Below, piece by piece: positions 8,940 to 17,515 of a stretch of DNA of 64,000 nucleotides. This stretch comes from Bacteroidales bacterium (GTDB taxonomy: Bacteria > Bacteroidota > Bacteroidia > Bacteroidales > P3). The notes beneath the pieces are model-generated. The model was not told the origin of the DNA and searched no databases. It saw only the letters and a program-made list of their open reading frames with translations. A program made the translations under genes and the position numbers. Location: contig JAGCZH010000017.1 of assembly GCA_017960475.1 (NCBI GenBank), positions 42,348 through 106,347 of the forward strand. Reading direction: 5' to 3'. Every line of letters starts with the position of its first letter. Position 1 is the stretch's first letter.

Positions 8940-10603
8940 TTTGCACCTTTCATCAATTCCTCGGCGGTTTTGAGAGCGGCTTGCGATGGAGGTTCGGAAG
9001 AGAGCATTGTAGCGATCTCCTTTCTGCGCTCGTCGTGGGTAAGCAAACGGATGTTGGATGCTGTTGTTTCGTCGCTGACGTCTTTGTAAACTTTGTAATG
9101 TCGTTTGGCGTGGGCTGCTATTTGAGGCAAATGAGTGATGACTATTACCTGCATGCTTTCAGCCATCAGCTGCATTATTCCACCCACTTTGACAGATATA
9201 TCACCAGAGATGCCGGAGTCTATTTCGTCAAATATCACTGTTGGTAGTAGTCCACTGCGGGCTGTAAGGGCCTTTATGGCCAACATCAGCCGTGACATCT
9301 CGCCGCCAGAGGCTACTTTGTCGAGTTCTCGCAGTTGTCCGCCTTTGTTGGCGTTGAAAAGCAGTTTGACATTGTCGCCACCAGAGGAACTATAGTTGGC
9401 ACTTGGCTCTATGTCGGCTTTCAGAGTCGCGTTGCCCATGCCCAGGTCGCCTAGTAGAGGGATGATATCCTTTTCCAGATTTTTAGCGGCCTCTTTGCGT
9501 GCCGAGGTTAGTTTGGAGGCTTGACGCTGCAGTATTTTGTATGCTTTGTCGACGGCCTCCATGGTCTTTTGTATCTCACGGTCGTTGTCGCAGGCTTGGT
9601 TCAACAGGTCGTCGAGATGTTGCTGCAAAGCAATAAGAGATTCAATATCGCTGACGTTATGTTTCTTCTCGAGTCTGTATATGAGATCCAGACGCTCGTC
9701 GACTTCCTGTTGACGCAAAGGAGAGAAAGAGATTCCCTGATTGGCGCTGTCGAGAGTTGCCACGATGTCGTTTAGTTCGATGATAGCCGATTCAAGTCTT
9801 TCGTGCAAGGAATCCAGCTGAGGGTCGTATGGGGCTATTTTGCCAAGGGAAGTCTTGGCGGCATTAAGACGCGCCAGCGCCGAGTCTTCATCGCCGTCGC
9901 AGATATTCACCACTTGGGATAGAGATTGTTTTATCTCTTCCGCATTTGCCAGCAGAGAGGATTCCTGCTCCAATTTTCCTTGCTCATCGGAGACCAGGGA
10001 GGCTGCGGACAACTCGTCGAAGAGAAATTTGTTATAGTCGTAGTCTTTTCGGTTCTGTTGATCTTGGATGGTGAGTTGCTCCAGCTTCTGTTTCAGTGTT
10101 GTGTATTCTTGATAGGCCTCCTTGTATTCTGATAATGCTTTTTTGTCGTTTGAAAGGCTGTCGAGGAGAGAGGTCTGATAGCCGCTTTCGCCAAGAAGCA
10201 GAGTGGCGTGCTGAGAGTGAATGTCTATGATTCTTGCTCCAAGTTGTCGGAGAAATGTCACTTGCACAGGGGTGTCGTTCACAAAGGCACGGCTTTTGGC
10301 GGAGGGCAGTATCTCACGACGAATGATGATGGTGCCGTCTTCGTTATAGTCGACATCGTTGGCGTCGAATAAGTCTTTCATCCTTTTCGATGTCACTTTA
10401 AACTGAGCCTCGACAATGCATTTGTGTTCAGGGTCGTGCAACACTTTGACATCGGCTCTTTGACCTAGCAATAGCGACAGAGCACCGAGCATGATAGATT
10501 TGCCGGCTCCGGTTTCGCCAGTAATGGCGACAAAGCCATCGCTGAAGTCAATATCGCTGTGTTTTATGAGCGCATAATTCTCTATATGCAGGTGGTGTAA
10601 CAT
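8936..10603 (-). CDS. recN: DNA repair protein RecN
   Basis: 555 residues, an SMC-like ATPase for double-strand-break repair. Walker A GETGAGKS is at 29-36, the middle part is coiled coil (many Glu/Lys/Leu heptads, about 150-370), and the C-terminal half carries the ABC signature region (ASGGEMSRLMLAIKAL) and Walker B VIFDEIDSGISG. Length is normal for RecN. The stop codon overlaps the start of the peptidase gene, and sufS ends 39 bases upstream. No LexA-type operator was recognised. Confidence 0.95.
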   Translation of the reverse strand: MLHHLHIENYALIKHSDIDFSDGFVAITGETGAGKSIMLGALSLLLGQRADVKVLHDPEHKCIVEAQFKVTSKRMKDLFDANDVDYNEDGTIIIRREILPSAKSRAFVNDTPVQVTFLRQLGARIIDIHSQHATLLLGESGYQTSLLDSLSNDKKALSEYKEAYQEYTTLKQKLEQLTIQDQQNRKDYDYNKFLFDELSAASLVSDEQGKLEQESSLLANAEEIKQSLSQVVNICDGDEDSALARLNAAKTSLGKIAPYDPQLDSLHERLESAIIELNDIVATLDSANQGISFSPLRQQEVDERLDLIYRLEKKHNVSDIESLIALQQHLDDLLNQACDNDREIQKTMEAVDKAYKILQRQASKLTSARKEAAKNLEKDIIPLLGDLGMGNATLKADIEPSANYSSSGGDNVKLLFNANKGGQLRELDKVASGGEMSRLMLAIKALTARSGLLPTVIFDEIDSGISGDISVKVGGIMQLMAESMQVIVITHLPQIAAHAKRHYKVYKDVSDETTASNIRLLTHDERRKEIATMLSSEPPSQAALKTAEELMKGAK

Positions 10604-10642
10604 TGTTATTACTAGTTGGAATATGATGATCCTTATACAAGG

Positions 10643-11848
10643 TTATTGTAACATGGGTGCTATGCGTTGGAGAGCCTGGATGAACAGGTCGATTTCCTCG
10701 CGAGTGTTGTAAACAGCAAAGGAGGCACGAACTGTGCCGGGTATCTTGTATCGGTCCATTATGGGTTGGGTGCAATGGTGCCCTGTGCGGACGGCAATGC
10801 CCAGTTTGTCAAGCAGAGTGCCTACGTCATAAGGATGTGTGTCACCGATAAGGAAGGAAATCACTGATGTTTTGTGCGGAGCGACGCCGAAAAAGCGAAT
10901 GCCTTCTATTTCCCGCAGTTGTTGTGAAGCATAGTCGGTAAGCATTTTCTCATGTGCCGCAATGTTGTCTATGCCGCACAGGTTCATAAAGTCGATGGCG
11001 GCTTTAAGTCCAAGAACATCCCCCACCGAAGGTGTGCCAGCTTCGAACTTGAAAGGCAATTCATTGTATGTTGTTTTTTCGAAGGTAACCTCTTTTATCA
11101 TCTCGCCGCCGCCTTGATAGGGAGGCATTTCATTGAGCAGCTCTTCTTTGCCGTACATCACGCCGACACCCATAGGGGCGTACATCTTGTGCCCTGAGAA
11201 GCAGTAGAAGTCGCACCCGAGGGATTGCACGTCGACGGCCATGTGCGAAATAGACTGGGCTCCATCGACAAGAACCGGAATATTGTGGCTATGGGCTATT
11301 TTTACTATCTCCGCTATGGGATTTATGGTACCCAGAGTGTTGCTTACATGGTTTACCGCAATAAGACGTGTCTTGGCGTTAATGAGATTTTCCAATGCGT
11401 TGAGGTCAAGAATGCCCTCGTCACTGAAGGGAATGACACGGAGGTGTCCTCCGAGCCTCTCGCATGCCAGCTGCCATGGCACGATGTTGCTATGGTGCTC
11501 CATCCCGGAGACAATTATCTCGTCGCCATTGTTTAGAAAACGCTGACAGAAAGAGGCTGCGACGAGGTTGATACTCTCTGTTGTGCCTCTGGTAAAAACA
11601 ATCTCATGACTGTGTTTCGCGTTGATGAAAAGCCTGACAGCTTCACGGGTCTGCTCATAACAATCTGTTGCCTTGGCGGCAAGATAGTGAGCTCCGCGGT
11701 GAATGTTGCTGTTGAGAGTGGTATAGTAGCTATTCAGAGCGTCTATGACACTTTGAGGCTTCTGTGTTGTGGCGGCGTTGTCGAAATAAATGAGAGGCTT
11801 GCCGTACACGGTTTGGTCTAGTATAGGGAAAAGAGATCGGATATCCAC
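10643..11848 (-). CDS. sufS: SufS-type cysteine desulfurase
   Basis: 401 residues of the group II cysteine desulfurase family, providing sulfur for Fe-S clusters. The PLP lysine is Lys221 in FSGHKMYAP, and the catalytic cysteine is Cys359 in RTGHHCTQP; HRGAHYLA near residue 50 is a family hallmark. The start codon is GTG (VDIRSLFPIL) because no suitable ATG is present. No sufBCD genes are adjacent, unlike many genomes. It lies in the long minus-strand gene train with a 33-base gap to the small membrane-protein gene upstream. Confidence 0.92.
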   Translation of the reverse strand: MDIRSLFPILDQTVYGKPLIYFDNAATTQKPQSVIDALNSYYTTLNSNIHRGAHYLAAKATDCYEQTREAVRLFINAKHSHEIVFTRGTTESINLVAASFCQRFLNNGDEIIVSGMEHHSNIVPWQLACERLGGHLRVIPFSDEGILDLNALENLINAKTRLIAVNHVSNTLGTINPIAEIVKIAHSHNIPVLVDGAQSISHMAVDVQSLGCDFYCFSGHKMYAPMGVGVMYGKEELLNEMPPYQGGGEMIKEVTFEKTTYNELPFKFEAGTPSVGDVLGLKAAIDFMNLCGIDNIAAHEKMLTDYASQQLREIEGIRFFGVAPHKTSVISFLIGDTHPYDVGTLLDKLGIAVRTGHHCTQPIMDRYKIPGTVRASFAVYNTREEIDLFIQALQRIAPMLQ

Positions 11849-11881
11849 GTTTGTTATTGTTTAGAGATAGTGTTTTGAAAA

Positions 11882-12043
11882 TCAGATCTGTTTGTATTTG
11901 AAAAACATAAGAACCAAATAGATTATCATGGCCAGCAATAAAAGGTAGAAAGCCCAACTGCATCCAGCTTTGGGAAGGGGTCTGTCTTTACGCAGGAACA
12001 TTCGTTTCCACTCAAACTGTCCTTTATTGTTGTCGTTGTCCAT
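11882..12043 (-). CDS. Small single-pass membrane protein (53 residues)
   Basis: An ATG at 12043 opens a 53-codon frame ending in TGA at 11882. The product begins MDNDNNKGQFEWKRMFL, is basic and polar for about 27 residues, then has one strong transmembrane helix (WAFYLLLLAMIIYLVLMFF) and a short KYKQI tail. It fits neatly between dedA (27-base gap) and sufS (33-base gap), with spacing like the real genes around it. No family is recognised. The predicted topology is N-terminus in the cytoplasm. The clean hydrophobic segment and operon fit argue that it is real. Confidence 0.6.
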   Translation of the reverse strand: MDNDNNKGQFEWKRMFLRKDRPLPKAGCSWAFYLLLLAMIIYLVLMFFKYKQI

Positions 12044-12070
12044 GATGGTGCTCTGTCCGTTGTTTTTTTG

Positions 12071-12997
12071 TTATTGCTGATTGATGGCTTTAGTTTTTCT
12101 TTTTTTAATAATGGCACGTATGACAATGAAGGCAACCGCGACGACAAAAACGATGATGATGATTTTTGAAAGTAGGCTGCTATATTTGTATATAAATTCC
12201 ATACCTCCTGCTTTGACGGCGAGGAAACCCAACAGGCCTAGGATGCAGTTCCATATTCCAGCTCCGATGAAGGTGAAAAGGGTAAATGTGCCGAAATTCA
12301 TACGCGACAGACCTGCGGGGATTGAGATAAGCTGGCGGATGACAGGAATAAGACGTCCGACAAGAGTGCTCACCACGCCATGTTCGTTGAAATACTTTTC
12401 GGCTCTTTCCATTTTTTCACCCGAAAGTCTGAGGAGATGACCCAGTTTGCTGTCGGCGAACTTGTATATTATGGGGCGTCCAAGCCACAATGACAGGAAA
12501 TAGTTGATGTATGCTCCTAACAAAGCGCCCAGAGTACCCACTAACACAATAAGCCATATTTTCATGTCGTTGGGCGTGGCAGGATCGGCGGCGACCATGG
12601 CTGCGGGAGGGATTACTATCTCTGATGGGAAGGGGACGAAAGAACTCTCTATTGCCATCAAAGTGCCAACGGCGAGATAACTGACGTTATTGCCGTACCA
12701 TTGTACCACTTTGGCGACCCATCCATGATAGTGTGTGTCGGCGGTAGTGAATTCTTCTTCCGTCAAATCGGATTTGCCTATTTGATGCTCTCCATCCTGA
12801 TTGCTATTTCCAATAACGCCCATATTGATGGCTGTCAACGCAGCTTCAGCCTCGGCGACTTCAGTACTGTCCATCTCTTGGGCAATGAACGGTTGCTCCT
12901 CGATTTCAAATTGGCGGAGTTTCTCTTCGTCATTCTGTGCGAACACACAGGGCAGAAATACCCATAAGAGAAGAATTGTGGCAAATATTTTTTTCAT
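12071..12997 (-). CDS. DedA family membrane protein with a secreted-type N-terminal extension
   Basis: 308 residues. The C-terminal part (about 95-300) is a DedA/SNARE-associated domain with the signatures FVPFPSEIVIPPAA, GALLGAYINYFLSLWLGR and GRLIPVIRQLISIPAG. DedA proteins are linked to undecaprenyl phosphate and phospholipid recycling and envelope homeostasis. Unusually, the protein starts with a signal peptide (MKKIFATILLLWVFLPCVFAQ) followed by about 70 polar, acidic residues before the first DedA segment. It ends in basic residues. It is the second gene of the train after the TPR gene (18-base gap). Confidence 0.88.
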   Translation of the reverse strand: MKKIFATILLLWVFLPCVFAQNDEEKLRQFEIEEQPFIAQEMDSTEVAEAEAALTAINMGVIGNSNQDGEHQIGKSDLTEEEFTTADTHYHGWVAKVVQWYGNNVSYLAVGTLMAIESSFVPFPSEIVIPPAAMVAADPATPNDMKIWLIVLVGTLGALLGAYINYFLSLWLGRPIIYKFADSKLGHLLRLSGEKMERAEKYFNEHGVVSTLVGRLIPVIRQLISIPAGLSRMNFGTFTLFTFIGAGIWNCILGLLGFLAVKAGGMEFIYKYSSLLSKIIIIVFVVAVAFIVIRAIIKKRKTKAINQQ

Positions 12998-13015
12998 AGG
13001 GATACTCGTTCCTTG

Positions 13016-14431
13016 TTATTTGTTTTTTTCTTGAATGTGTGAGTTGATAATGCTCAATACGTCAATGTCGTAACCCAACGCAGGACAATAGCCCAGCAGG
13101 TCGAAGGCGCCATTCTCGTTGTCGTATATACAGGCTCTCACCGCATTGAACAACATATTGCGACGACCGGTGTGGTAGTAGCAAAGCGCCAACCGTTTGT
13201 TGAATTCCAGTACCAACTCGCAGTTCAACAAACCTTTGTTGAGGATATCGATGGCATCGTCGTATTTCTCGAGCATGATTTTATAGTCGGCGAGAGCCAG
13301 CCATCCTTGTTCAAAGTCGGTATAGAAAGGTATGGCAAGATTGAAGAACCTGTCGGCATTCTCGTGATCGCCAATTTCGGCATAAATAAGTGCCAAAGTG
13401 GTAAGGTAGGATGGTGACTCGGGGTCTATCCTTAGTGCTCGTTTGGAGCAGTCAATAGCAGTTGAGTAGTCTTGCATTATGCCGTAGCATGAGGCCAATG
13501 CGTTCCATGCCTCGGCAAAGAAAGAGTCTTCATTTATCGCTTTCCTGTAATAGGTGGCGGCAGTTTGAACGTTGTTTTGGGATCTGAAAATCTCGCCAAT
13601 CTGAAAATAGACTGTGGCTTTATCTTCGGTGTGGTTGCAGGCTTCGTGCATCGCTGCCACGGCTTCGTCGGGTTTGTTCAATGCCATCTGACATGATGCC
13701 ATCTGTGTGTAGGCGTAATAGTATTCCGCATCGATGGCTATGGCGTATTGATAGGCGTCGATAGCTCGTTCATAGAGCTCTTCGGCGACGAATGCCTCAC
13801 CCAAGCAGAACCATCCTGTTTTGGAATAGGGGTTGTCTTCGATAAAGCGTTGGAAATATTTAATCCATTGCTCTACTAATCCATCTGCCTCGTAGCAGTT
13901 GGCAAGTTGATATATTGAGTGTTCGTCGTTTGGGTTGATGCGCAGAGCTTTGCGGTAATAGTTGCGAGCCTCGGCGCGTTGGTCCATTTTGACATATTCG
14001 TCGGCGATGTTGCTGTAAACAATGCCAAGTTCAAACCCATCGACGGTGGCTTTATGATAATATTGTATTGCTTTGCGAGGTTGGTCAAGAGCGCTGTACA
14101 CCATACCAAGAGCATAAAGCACATCGGTGTCGTCGGGCTCTAATTGTTCCAGCTGTTTAAGTATGCTGAGTGCCTCGTCGTAACGTTCCTGGAGATGAAG
14201 CAAATGTACGCGACGCAGTTTTATCTCGGTGGAGTCTGGGAATAGTTTTTCGCTGTATTGAACCGACTTTTCCAGCATGTCGTGGTCTGCTGTCTCAAGA
14301 TAGAAGTCGATGATTGTCTCCAGTTGGTCGACGTCGTAATAGCGGCTGTCGCCCTTTTTGTCCATTGCTTCAAAGTTAAGGACAAGACTTTTTACTTCTC
14401 TTCGTTGGTTTTTAAATCGGTCTTTTTTCAT
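13016..14431 (-). CDS. Tetratricopeptide repeat protein
   Basis: 471 residues from ATG at 14431 (MKKDRFKNQR). The ORF can be extended upstream but that part lies in the promoter region. Nearly the whole length is TPR helices with the usual W/L/G/Y/A/F/A/P spacing, for example YALGMVYSALDQPRKAIQYYHKA and ALASCYGIMQDYSTAIDCSKRALRIDP; I estimate nine to eleven repeats. No signal peptide or enzymatic motif, so it is probably a cytosolic scaffold. It opens the train running to aroK and has a good -7 box upstream. Confidence 0.85.
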   Translation of the reverse strand: MKKDRFKNQRREVKSLVLNFEAMDKKGDSRYYDVDQLETIIDFYLETADHDMLEKSVQYSEKLFPDSTEIKLRRVHLLHLQERYDEALSILKQLEQLEPDDTDVLYALGMVYSALDQPRKAIQYYHKATVDGFELGIVYSNIADEYVKMDQRAEARNYYRKALRINPNDEHSIYQLANCYEADGLVEQWIKYFQRFIEDNPYSKTGWFCLGEAFVAEELYERAIDAYQYAIAIDAEYYYAYTQMASCQMALNKPDEAVAAMHEACNHTEDKATVYFQIGEIFRSQNNVQTAATYYRKAINEDSFFAEAWNALASCYGIMQDYSTAIDCSKRALRIDPESPSYLTTLALIYAEIGDHENADRFFNLAIPFYTDFEQGWLALADYKIMLEKYDDAIDILNKGLLNCELVLEFNKRLALCYYHTGRRNMLFNAVRACIYDNENGAFDLLGYCPALGYDIDVLSIINSHIQEKNK

Positions 14432-14497
14432 TTTCTTATGTGTAGTTGTTTGTATATCATGGGCTTGAGTGTTGGTATGCCACTGATGTACGAAATA

Positions 14498-14505
14498 CAA
14501 ATGTA
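14498..14505 (-). promoter_or_regulatory. Promoter -7 box for the TPR-dedA-sufS-recN-aroK gene train
   Basis: The minus strand reads TACATTTG, a match to TAnnTTTG, about 67 bases before the TPR start at 14431. It lies in the 128-base gap between aroQ and the TPR gene and would drive the whole descending series. Confidence 0.5.
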
Positions 14506-14559
14506 CACATTATTATTCAACGCTTTTGTGTCTTTGTAAAAGATTTATTAGCAGTGTTT

Positions 14560-14988
14560 TCAACAATTTTTGTTGAGCGAATACTCCACAGCGAGCTTAT
14601 AGCCTGCCAGTCCCAAGCCGCAAATCATTCCTTGGCAGGCGGAAGTGATATAGGAGTGGTGGCGATATTCTTCTCGGGCAAAGATGTTGCTGAGGTGGAC
14701 CTCAATTTTTTGTGCAGGAACGCTGAGCAGAGCGTCGCGAAGCGCTATGGATGTGTGGCTATAGCCACCCATATTGACGATGAGAGTGTCACAGTTAAAA
14801 CCCGCATGTTGAATCTCGTTGATGAGTTCGCCCTCCACGTTGCTTTGGAAGTAGTTGATTGTGATATCGGGGAACTGTTTTCTCAAAGTGTCAATAGCCT
14901 CGTTCATTGTTGTGGAGCCATACACCTCAGGCTCGCGACCCCCGATAAGGTTAAGATTGGGTCCGTTGATGATTTCGATGGTTTTCAA
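14560..14988 (-). CDS. aroQ: 3-dehydroquinate dehydratase, type II
   Basis: About 142 residues; the third step of the shikimate pathway, carried out by a dodecameric type II enzyme. Motifs seen: IINGPNLNLIGGREPEVYG at the start with the active-site tyrosine, NPGGYSHTS-like NMGGYSHTSIALRDAL, and EVHLSNIFAREEYRHHS. No ATG is available: an in-frame TAA lies directly upstream of a TTG at 15000, and a second TTG at 14988 (giving MKTIEIINGPN) best fits the family, so the start is TTG. The gdhA terminator lies just upstream, so aroQ needs its own promoter or read-through. Confidence 0.9.
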   Translation of the reverse strand: MKTIEIINGPNLNLIGGREPEVYGSTTMNEAIDTLRKQFPDITINYFQSNVEGELINEIQHAGFNCDTLIVNMGGYSHTSIALRDALLSVPAQKIEVHLSNIFAREEYRHHSYITSACQGMICGLGLAGYKLAVEYSLNKNC

Positions 14989-15010
14989 GATACAGAACAA
15001 TTAATTATAA

Positions 15011-15046
15011 TTAAAAATGAAAGACCGTCCAAGGAGGACGGTCTTT
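15011..15046 (-). terminator. Terminator after gdhA
   Basis: A perfect 11-base inverted repeat (15020-15030 with 15036-15046, AAAGACCGTCC) with a 5-base loop lies 30 bases past the gdhA stop. On the minus strand it is followed by CATTTTTAATT, giving the U-rich tail of an intrinsic terminator. It sits between gdhA and the co-directional aroQ. Confidence 0.8.
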
Positions 15047-15075
15047 CTATTGGATTATGTTTTGACCCAAGAGTA

Positions 15076-16419
15076 TTAGATGATACCCTGAGCAACCATA
15101 GCCTTAGCAACGCGCATGAAGCCAGCGATGTTGGCACCCTTAACGTAGTTGATGGTACCGTTTTTCTCCTTGCCATGCTCAACGCACATGTCATAGATGT
15201 TGTTCATGATGGTGTGGAGATTCTTGTCGACCTCTTCAGCAGTCCAGTTGCGGTGTTCAGCGTTCTGGCAGATTTCGAGACCAGAGGTGGCAACACCACC
15301 AGCGTTGACAGCCTTACCAGGACCGAAGGGTATTTTAGCCTTCTGGATGGCAGCGATAGCGGCGGGCTGGCAACCCATGTTGGAAACCTCAGCAACGTAT
15401 TTTACGCCGTTCTTGATAAGCATCTTGGCATCCTTCTCGTCGAGTTCGTTCTGGAATGCGCAAGGCATAGCGATGTCGCACTTCACGCTCCAAGCTTTCT
15501 TGCCTGCGGTGAACTTGGCGAGTTTCGGGAACTTCTTGGCCATATCCTCAACTTTGTTGCGGTTGCTGGCGCGCATGTCGAGCATGTAGTCGATCATCTT
15601 CTTGTTGATACCGTCGGGAATCTCGCAGACACCGTCGGGACCAGAGATGGCGACAACCTTGGCACCAAGCTCGGTGGCCTTGATGGCAGCACCCCAAGCA
15701 ACGTTACCGAAGCCAGAGAGAGCAATCTTCTTGCCCTTCATGGTGTCTTTCTGCTGTTTCACCATGCGCTCGACAAAGTAGATGGCGCCGAAGCCAGTAG
15801 CCTCGGGACGGATGAGGGAACCACCCCAGCCGTAGCTCTTGCCGGTGAGAGCACCAGTGGAGTGCTCGCGAGCAAGTTTCTTGTAGGCACCGTACATGTA
15901 GCCAATCTCACGGCCGCCAACTCCGACGTCACCGGCAGGGCTGTCCTGATCGGGACCGATGTTGCGCCACAGCTCATACATGAAGGCCTGGCAGAAACGC
16001 ATGATTTCGGCGTCGCTCTTTCCGACGGGGTCGAAATCGGAACCACCCTTACCACCGCCGAGAGGCAGCATGGTGAGGCTGTTCTTGAAGATCTGCTCGA
16101 AACCGAGGAATTTCAACATTGAAACGTTGACAGCTTTGTGGAAGCGGAGACCGCCTTTGTATGCGCCGAGAGCGGCGTTGAACTGAACGCGGTAGCCAAG
16201 GTTGGTGCAAACTTCACCCTTGTCGTTTACCCAAGTCACGCGGAAAGTGAAGATACGGTCGGGCTCAACAATACGCTCGACGATCTTAGCAGCCTCGAAT
16301 TCGGGGTGCTTGTTGTATTCTTCCTCGATGGTCTCCAAGACCTCGCGTACAGCCTGTAAGTACTCATTTTCGCCCGGATGTTTGGCTTCCAGGTTAGCCA
16401 TAATTTCTTTTACTTTCAT
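15076..16419 (-). CDS. gdhA: NADP-type glutamate dehydrogenase
   Basis: 447 residues, the hexameric family I glutamate dehydrogenase length. It interconverts 2-oxoglutarate plus ammonia and glutamate. The active-site lysine stretch PLGGGKGGSDFDP, the substrate motif YKGGLRFH and the Rossmann part KIALSGFGNVAWGAA are clear. Coenzyme choice (NADP or NAD) cannot be settled by eye. Codon use is strongly biased and GC-richer than its neighbours, typical of high expression. A long antisense frame on the plus strand is a by-product of that bias. It has its own promoter and terminator. Confidence 0.95.
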   Translation of the reverse strand: MKVKEIMANLEAKHPGENEYLQAVREVLETIEEEYNKHPEFEAAKIVERIVEPDRIFTFRVTWVNDKGEVCTNLGYRVQFNAALGAYKGGLRFHKAVNVSMLKFLGFEQIFKNSLTMLPLGGGKGGSDFDPVGKSDAEIMRFCQAFMYELWRNIGPDQDSPAGDVGVGGREIGYMYGAYKKLAREHSTGALTGKSYGWGGSLIRPEATGFGAIYFVERMVKQQKDTMKGKKIALSGFGNVAWGAAIKATELGAKVVAISGPDGVCEIPDGINKKMIDYMLDMRASNRNKVEDMAKKFPKLAKFTAGKKAWSVKCDIAMPCAFQNELDEKDAKMLIKNGVKYVAEVSNMGCQPAAIAAIQKAKIPFGPGKAVNAGGVATSGLEICQNAEHRNWTAEEVDKNLHTIMNNIYDMCVEHGKEKNGTINYVKGANIAGFMRVAKAMVAQGII

Positions 16420-16464
16420 GGTATTTAGTTATTTATAATAAAATTTTATTTTGATTTGTGGCAA

Positions 16465-16472
16465 CAAATGTA
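16465..16472 (-). promoter_or_regulatory. Promoter -7 box for gdhA
   Basis: The minus strand reads TACATTTG (TAnnTTTG), about 46 bases before the gdhA start, in a very A/T-rich spacer. The predicted leader is about 40 bases. Confidence 0.55.
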
Positions 16473-16521
16473 CTAATTTTTATTAAAATAAAAATATTTT
16501 TTTAGAAATAATTATGTCAAA

Positions 16522-17331
16522 TTACATATGACACTGATGTACAAAACTTTGTATTCTGTTTTTTACATATTCCCTTTCTTCAATGAAAGACATGTGTGCA
16601 ACCCCGTCTAAAAGCAATAGTTCGGCCTTGTGAGGCAATGTGGCTTGAGAGAGGCCTAATTCGAGAGGTATGCGGCTGTCGTTCTTGCCATAAATGAAGA
16701 GCACAGGAGAGGTGAGATTACATAGAGTCTGAAGCCGGGATGTGCGTACTTTCATGCCTCTCTGGGCCGCAATTATTCCCTCTTCGCGAGTCTCTAAGCA
16801 TTGGTCACGCAACTCTTTGATATCAGAGGCTAGGTATTCTTTTTTAGAATCGTCAAAGAGATTGGTTATGAAGTCTACAATGAAGCCTGCCCGATTTTGG
16901 TGCACCTGTCTGCAGACTTCGTCACGTTGGCGCCGTTTGTCTTCATTGTCGGCCATGGCATGGGAATGAAGCAGGATTAATCCGTTGAGCATGTAGCTGT
17001 AATGGGATGCGAATGCTAACGCCACATATCCGCCTAATGAATGGCCTGCCATAGTGCAACGTTCTACTCCGGCCTCATCAAGTACGGCTTTTACCGCATT
17101 GGCCATGAAGTCCATAGTGTGAACATCGGAGAAGGTGTCGCTGTAGCCATGTCCAGGCAAATCAATAGTGATTACTCTCATGTGACGCATATATGACAAC
17201 GTCAAAGAGCTCCACACAGCTAAATTTTGCAGAAAGCCATGTAGAAGTACTAGAGTCTCGGTATTGCCGCGACCTTCGTCACGATAATGTAACTCTCGGT
17301 TTTCGAATGAGATAACTTTGTGTCTCTCCAT
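16522..17331 (-). CDS. Alpha/beta hydrolase
   Basis: 269 residues from ATG at 17331 (MERHKVISFENREL); the ORF extends further upstream but across a promoter. The fold is typical: an LVLLHGFLQN oxyanion-hole segment, the nucleophile elbow GHSLGG (in MAGHSLGGYVALAF), a late Asp in YGKNDSRIP and a terminal catalytic His in LDGVAHMS. There is no signal peptide, so it is cytosolic. The substrate is unknown; the sequence resembles the broad esterase/MhpC-like group. Transcribed alone between gdhA and the OmpA-type gene. Confidence 0.85.
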   Translation of the reverse strand: MERHKVISFENRELHYRDEGRGNTETLVLLHGFLQNLAVWSSLTLSYMRHMRVITIDLPGHGYSDTFSDVHTMDFMANAVKAVLDEAGVERCTMAGHSLGGYVALAFASHYSYMLNGLILLHSHAMADNEDKRRQRDEVCRQVHQNRAGFIVDFITNLFDDSKKEYLASDIKELRDQCLETREEGIIAAQRGMKVRTSRLQTLCNLTSPVLFIYGKNDSRIPLELGLSQATLPHKAELLLLDGVAHMSFIEEREYVKNRIQSFVHQCHM

Positions 17332-17354
17332 TGTGCGATTGGTTTTAACGACTA

Positions 17355-17362
17355 CAAAAATA
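17355..17362 (-). promoter_or_regulatory. Promoter -7 box for the alpha/beta hydrolase
   Basis: The minus strand reads TATTTTTG, a match to TAnnTTTG, 23 bases before the ATG at 17331. This supports the shorter start over the longer reading frame. Confidence 0.55.
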
Positions 17363-17431
17363 CATCTTATTTTGTGGAGAATAGTCGTTGACAACAAAAA
17401 GAAATCCGCAACCGATTGTTAATAAAAGCGA

Positions 17432-17515
17432 AAGAGAAAAGAAGACCCTCTCCCATTTTTTTGTCAAGCCAGAAGGGGTTATAAGGATATTGTAATCCGT
17501 TTGACCCGGGAGAGT
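17432..17515 (-). terminator. Possible terminator after the OmpA/TPR protein gene
   Basis: On the minus strand a segment ACTCTCCC near 17507-17514 can pair with GGGAGAGGGT near 17444-17453, followed by a CT-rich run TTCTTTTCTCTTT. The loop is long (over 50 bases), so this is a weak terminator candidate. Confidence 0.3.

Noticed and set aside
14446..16122. 558-codon open frame on the plus strand across aroQ and gdhA
   Set aside because: It is antisense to two certain genes; its length comes from the strong codon bias of gdhA, and the product has no recognisable domain.
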